Origin: F23-B02 sp045642545
GTDB lineage: Bacteria > Bacillota > Clostridia > Oscillospirales > Oscillospiraceae
Length of the DNA: 24,521 nucleotides
NCBI GenBank assembly: GCA_045642545.1
Contig: JAZUJB010000028.1
Location: 1 to 24,521 of the forward strand
Direction: 5' to 3'
Shown: positions 22,595 through 24,521 of the stretch, in pieces
Numbering within the stretch: the stretch's first letter is position 1
Layout: the number at the start of each line of letters is the position of its first letter
Made by a program: the position numbers and the translations under genes
Notes under the pieces: generated by a model
What the model saw: only the letters and a program-made list of their open reading frames with translations
The model's database searches: none
Told to the model about the DNA's origin: nothing

Positions 22595-23880
22595 AATTTC
22601 TTTTCAAACGCCTGTCTTGCGGGGTCGTGTCCCGGCTCACTGCTGACAAGCACATTTCCTCTGTAGGTATAGCCGCTGCGCTTGAGAAGCTTCTGCATTG
22701 CCTTGTTCTTGCGGTGGGTATCCGTGCGCATACACTCGGCATTTTTCTCTCTTGCAAGGTCCTCGGCAAACTTGAATATCATATCGCTGAGGCCCGTGCC
22801 TCTGAATTCAGCCGCAACTGCCGCGCGGTGCAGCGTGCAGTACTTGCCCTCGCCATGCCATCTGCCGTCGGTAAGGCTGTCATAATCAGCCTCGGGCAGC
22901 TCGGTTATGCAGAAAAATCCCGCAAGTCTTTCGCCGTACATCACCGAATAGCATTCCTTCTGCTTTACAGCAGCCTCAAAGACCTCAAGCGAGGGGTAAT
23001 CGCCCTGCCACTGGTCAACGCGGTGCTTTCTGAGGTAGTTTCTCGACTGACGCACGATAAGCATAATGTCATCGAGGTCAGACTCCACCGTCATTCTGCA
23101 GCTTACGGGCTCTGTAAGCTGCATACGGCTGCGCTCTTTTTTTATCTCATTGACAAGCTTAATATCCCGCTTGTCCGTAAGCTCAAGCTTCTCAAACATA
23201 TCGGGGCGCTTATCCATTGTGCGCTCAAGGCTCTTTTTTCTGCGCCATTCATCAACTGCCGCATGGTTGCCCTGAAGCAGCACCTCGGGCACTGCCCTGC
23301 CCTCCCAGACCTCGGGTCTGGTGTACTGCGGATACTCAAGCACGCCGTCCCAATGGCTTTCACCGGTGTAGCACTCCTCGTCGGAAAGCACGCCCGGACC
23401 GAGTCTGCACACGGAGGCTGCACCCGCCATTGCGGCAAGCTCGCCGCCCGTCAGCACAAAGTCACCGTGGGATATCTCCTCGTCAACGCACTGCTCGATA
23501 AAGCGCTCGTCAATGCCCTCGTAATGTCCGCAGACAAGCACGAGATGGTCATAGTCGTCGCGCAGTCTTCTTGCCGTTTCCTGATTATAGGTTTTACCCT
23601 GCGGCGACATATAGATTACTCTGCTGCGCTTACCCTTCACAGTTGACATAATATCGTCAAGGCAGGATTTCAGCGGCTGTGCCATCATAACGCAGCCCCA
23701 GCCTCCGCCATAGGGATAATCGTCAACCTGACACTGCTTGTTCTCGGTATAATCCCTGATTTGCACACAGTTGATTTCAATTATGCCCTTTTTCGCGGCT
23801 CTGCCTAAGATACTCTCGTGCATTATTGCATTCATCGTATCCGGAAAAAGCGTCATTATATCAATTCTCATAGTTGACAT
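22591..23880 (-). CDS. trmD: tRNA (guanine37-N1)-methyltransferase TrmD fused to a GNAT acetyltransferase domain
   Basis: 429 residues, against about 240-250 for ordinary TrmD. Residues 1-250 are a complete SPOUT methyltransferase that makes m1G37 in tRNA: MRIDIMTLFPD (4-14), GGGWGCVMM (58-66), the knot LVCGHYEGIDERF (115-127), GDFVLTGGELAA (139-150), RLGPGVL (159-165), and probable catalytic D178 in HWDGVLEYPQYTRPE. Residues about 256-429 form a GNAT-type N-acetyltransferase with the acetyl-CoA motif EFRGTGLSDMIFKFAE (358-373) and RTDTHRKNKAMQKLLKRSGY (385-404). The frame is continuous. An internal Met253 (ATG at 23124) has only a weak AAAGAG upstream. The start at 23880 follows AGGAG by 4 nt. 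It lies between rimM and ksgA. The acetylation target is unknown. Confidence 0.93.
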   Translation of the reverse strand: MSTMRIDIMTLFPDTMNAIMHESILGRAAKKGIIEINCVQIRDYTENKQCQVDDYPYGGGWGCVMMAQPLKSCLDDIMSTVKGKRSRVIYMSPQGKTYNQETARRLRDDYDHLVLVCGHYEGIDERFIEQCVDEEISHGDFVLTGGELAAMAGAASVCRLGPGVLSDEECYTGESHWDGVLEYPQYTRPEVWEGRAVPEVLLQGNHAAVDEWRRKKSLERTMDKRPDMFEKLELTDKRDIKLVNEIKKERSRMQLTEPVSCRMTVESDLDDIMLIVRQSRNYLRKHRVDQWQGDYPSLEVFEAAVKQKECYSVMYGERLAGFFCITELPEADYDSLTDGRWHGEGKYCTLHRAAVAAEFRGTGLSDMIFKFAEDLAREKNAECMRTDTHRKNKAMQKLLKRSGYTYRGNVLVSSEPGHDPARQAFEKKL

Positions 23881-23887
23881 AACTCTC

Positions 23888-24376
23888 CTACATACCTTCG
23901 ATTAAGCGAACTGTGATGATGCCCTTTTCGGCATCGGTTGAGAGGACGAACTCGTCCACTGCGGGAATGAGATGCTCTGTGTCGCCGCGGACAACATACA
24001 CATCCGATGCGGGTGTTTCGAGTATATCCTCAAGAACGCCGATTTTCATGCCGCTTTCGTCGATAACCTCGGCGCCTATTATATCCTGCAGGAAGTATGC
24101 GCCCTTGGGAAGCTTTGCATCCTTTCTGTCGATATACACGGTTTTATTCTTATAGCACATTGCGGTATTGACATCCTCAACTCCGTCAAGCACCGCAATC
24201 AAAAAGCCCTTATGCACTCTGCCGCTTATGAGCTTTACTGCTTTGTTTTCAATGTAAACTGTCTTGAATTTCTTCAGAAACTCGGGGCTGTCAAGCCATA
24301 CCTGAATCTTGACCTCACCGCGCACACCGTGGGTGTTTACGATTTTTCCCGCCTCGATAAACTGCTTTTTATCCAT
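23888..24376 (-). CDS. rimM: 16S rRNA processing protein RimM
   Basis: 162 residues. It binds ribosomal protein S19 and helps mature the 30S head. The N-terminal beta barrel has the family pattern GKIVNTHGVRGEVKI (10-24). The C-terminal PRC-like barrel has YFLQDIIGAEV (94-104), TPASDVYVV (121-129) and LIPAVDEFV (136-144). ATG at 24376 was chosen because GGAGG lies 7 nt upstream; a TTG at 24397 in frame is upstream of that site. It lies 7 bp before the trmD fusion, in the conserved khpA-rimM-trmD order. Confidence 0.95.
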   Translation of the reverse strand: MDKKQFIEAGKIVNTHGVRGEVKIQVWLDSPEFLKKFKTVYIENKAVKLISGRVHKGFLIAVLDGVEDVNTAMCYKNKTVYIDRKDAKLPKGAYFLQDIIGAEVIDESGMKIGVLEDILETPASDVYVVRGDTEHLIPAVDEFVLSTDAEKGIITVRLIEGM

Positions 24377-24423
24377 CTTTATTCCTCCGTTTTTCAAACT
24401 GGAGCAGTGATTGAAAATAGTCT

Positions 24424-24451
24424 AAAAGGGCTACCGAGGGGTAGCCCTTTT
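24424..24451 (-). terminator. Hairpin between khpA and rimM, terminator or attenuator
   Basis: 11-bp stem AAAAGGGCTAC/GTAGCCCTTTT, extendable by one pair, with a 4-6-nt loop and TTTTAGAC after it on the minus strand. I see no convincing promoter between it and rimM, so it may only partly stop transcription. Confidence 0.75.
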
Positions 24452-24459
24452 CAATATTA

Positions 24460-24521
24460 TCAGTCCATGATATCGACTGATACCTTCTTGCCCTTTCTCT
24501 GGGCAACAGCCCGCATGAGTA
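24460..24521 (-). CDS. khpA: KhpA-type KH-domain RNA-binding protein, C-terminal end only
   Basis: Only the last 20 codons are inside the window; the readable end is LMRAVAQRKGKKVSVDIMD, then TGA. This basic segment plus final beta strand fits the C-terminus of KhpA (YlqC family), which normally precedes rimM and trmD in Firmicutes. The call rests on this short tail and on position. Confidence 0.65.
   Translation of the reverse strand, partial: LMRAVAQRKGKKVSVDIMD

Noticed and set aside
1..24521. tRNA, rRNA or CRISPR array
   Set aside because: No cloverleaf-like, rRNA-like or regularly spaced repeat pattern was seen in the intergenic stretches; a covariance-model scan would be decisive.

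Overview
The window is a bacterial chromosome segment in which every gene I can support lies on the minus strand. It suggests an anaerobic, fermentative Firmicute of the class Clostridia, possibly Oscillospirales-like. The reasons are strong AGGAGG-type ribosome binding sites, frequent ATGA/TAATG gene overlaps, sigma-A promoters, a pckA/ppdK PEP node, a GlpA-like/FAD oxidoreductase/DUF1667 gene set, and a TspO and a TipAS-type MerR protein. I have no database result, so the taxonomy is inference.

Layout by position, with transcription running right to left. (1) 1-5866: F-type ATP synthase operon atpI-like > atpB > atpE > atpF > fusion > atpG > atpD (cut by the window edge). The atpF/atpH/atpA section is unusual. 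After a free b subunit comes one 751-codon frame joining a second b-type subunit, only the C-terminal domain of delta, and a complete alpha subunit. (2) 6099-12772: a five-gene redox/kinase operon with promoter and terminator: GlpA-like dehydrogenase, pyridine-nucleotide FAD oxidoreductase, DUF1667 Cys protein, FGGY kinase, and an oxidase related to alkylglycerone-phosphate synthase (AGPS). (3) 12945-15806: single-gene units for a Ser/Asn-rich lipoprotein, TspO and PEP carboxykinase. (4) 15960-18850: a more AT-rich insertion-like stretch between pckA and ppdK. It carries an alpha/beta hydrolase plus 7-TM protein pair and a MerR/TipAS regulator with a classic 19-bp-spacer promoter. Short direct repeats resembling the 3' end of ppdK flank it. 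(5) 18929-21559: ppdK, with two tandem 17-bp dyads upstream. (6) 21725-24521: khpA (3' end) > rimM > trmD > ksgA, a tRNA/rRNA maturation operon in which TrmD is fused to a C-terminal GNAT acetyltransferase domain.

How the genes fit together: the ATP synthase couples the ion gradient to ATP. PckA and PpdK interconvert oxaloacetate, PEP and pyruvate. The GlpA-like/FGGY operon probably phosphorylates and oxidises a polyol or related three-carbon compound, with the AGPS-like protein hinting at ether-lipid or hydroxyacid chemistry.

The best candidates for something not well described are the b'-delta(CTD)-alpha fusion, the TrmD-GNAT fusion, the AGPS-like operon, and the ppdK-tail repeats flanking the pckA-ppdK cargo genes. 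I saw no tRNA, rRNA, CRISPR array, transposase or integrase.
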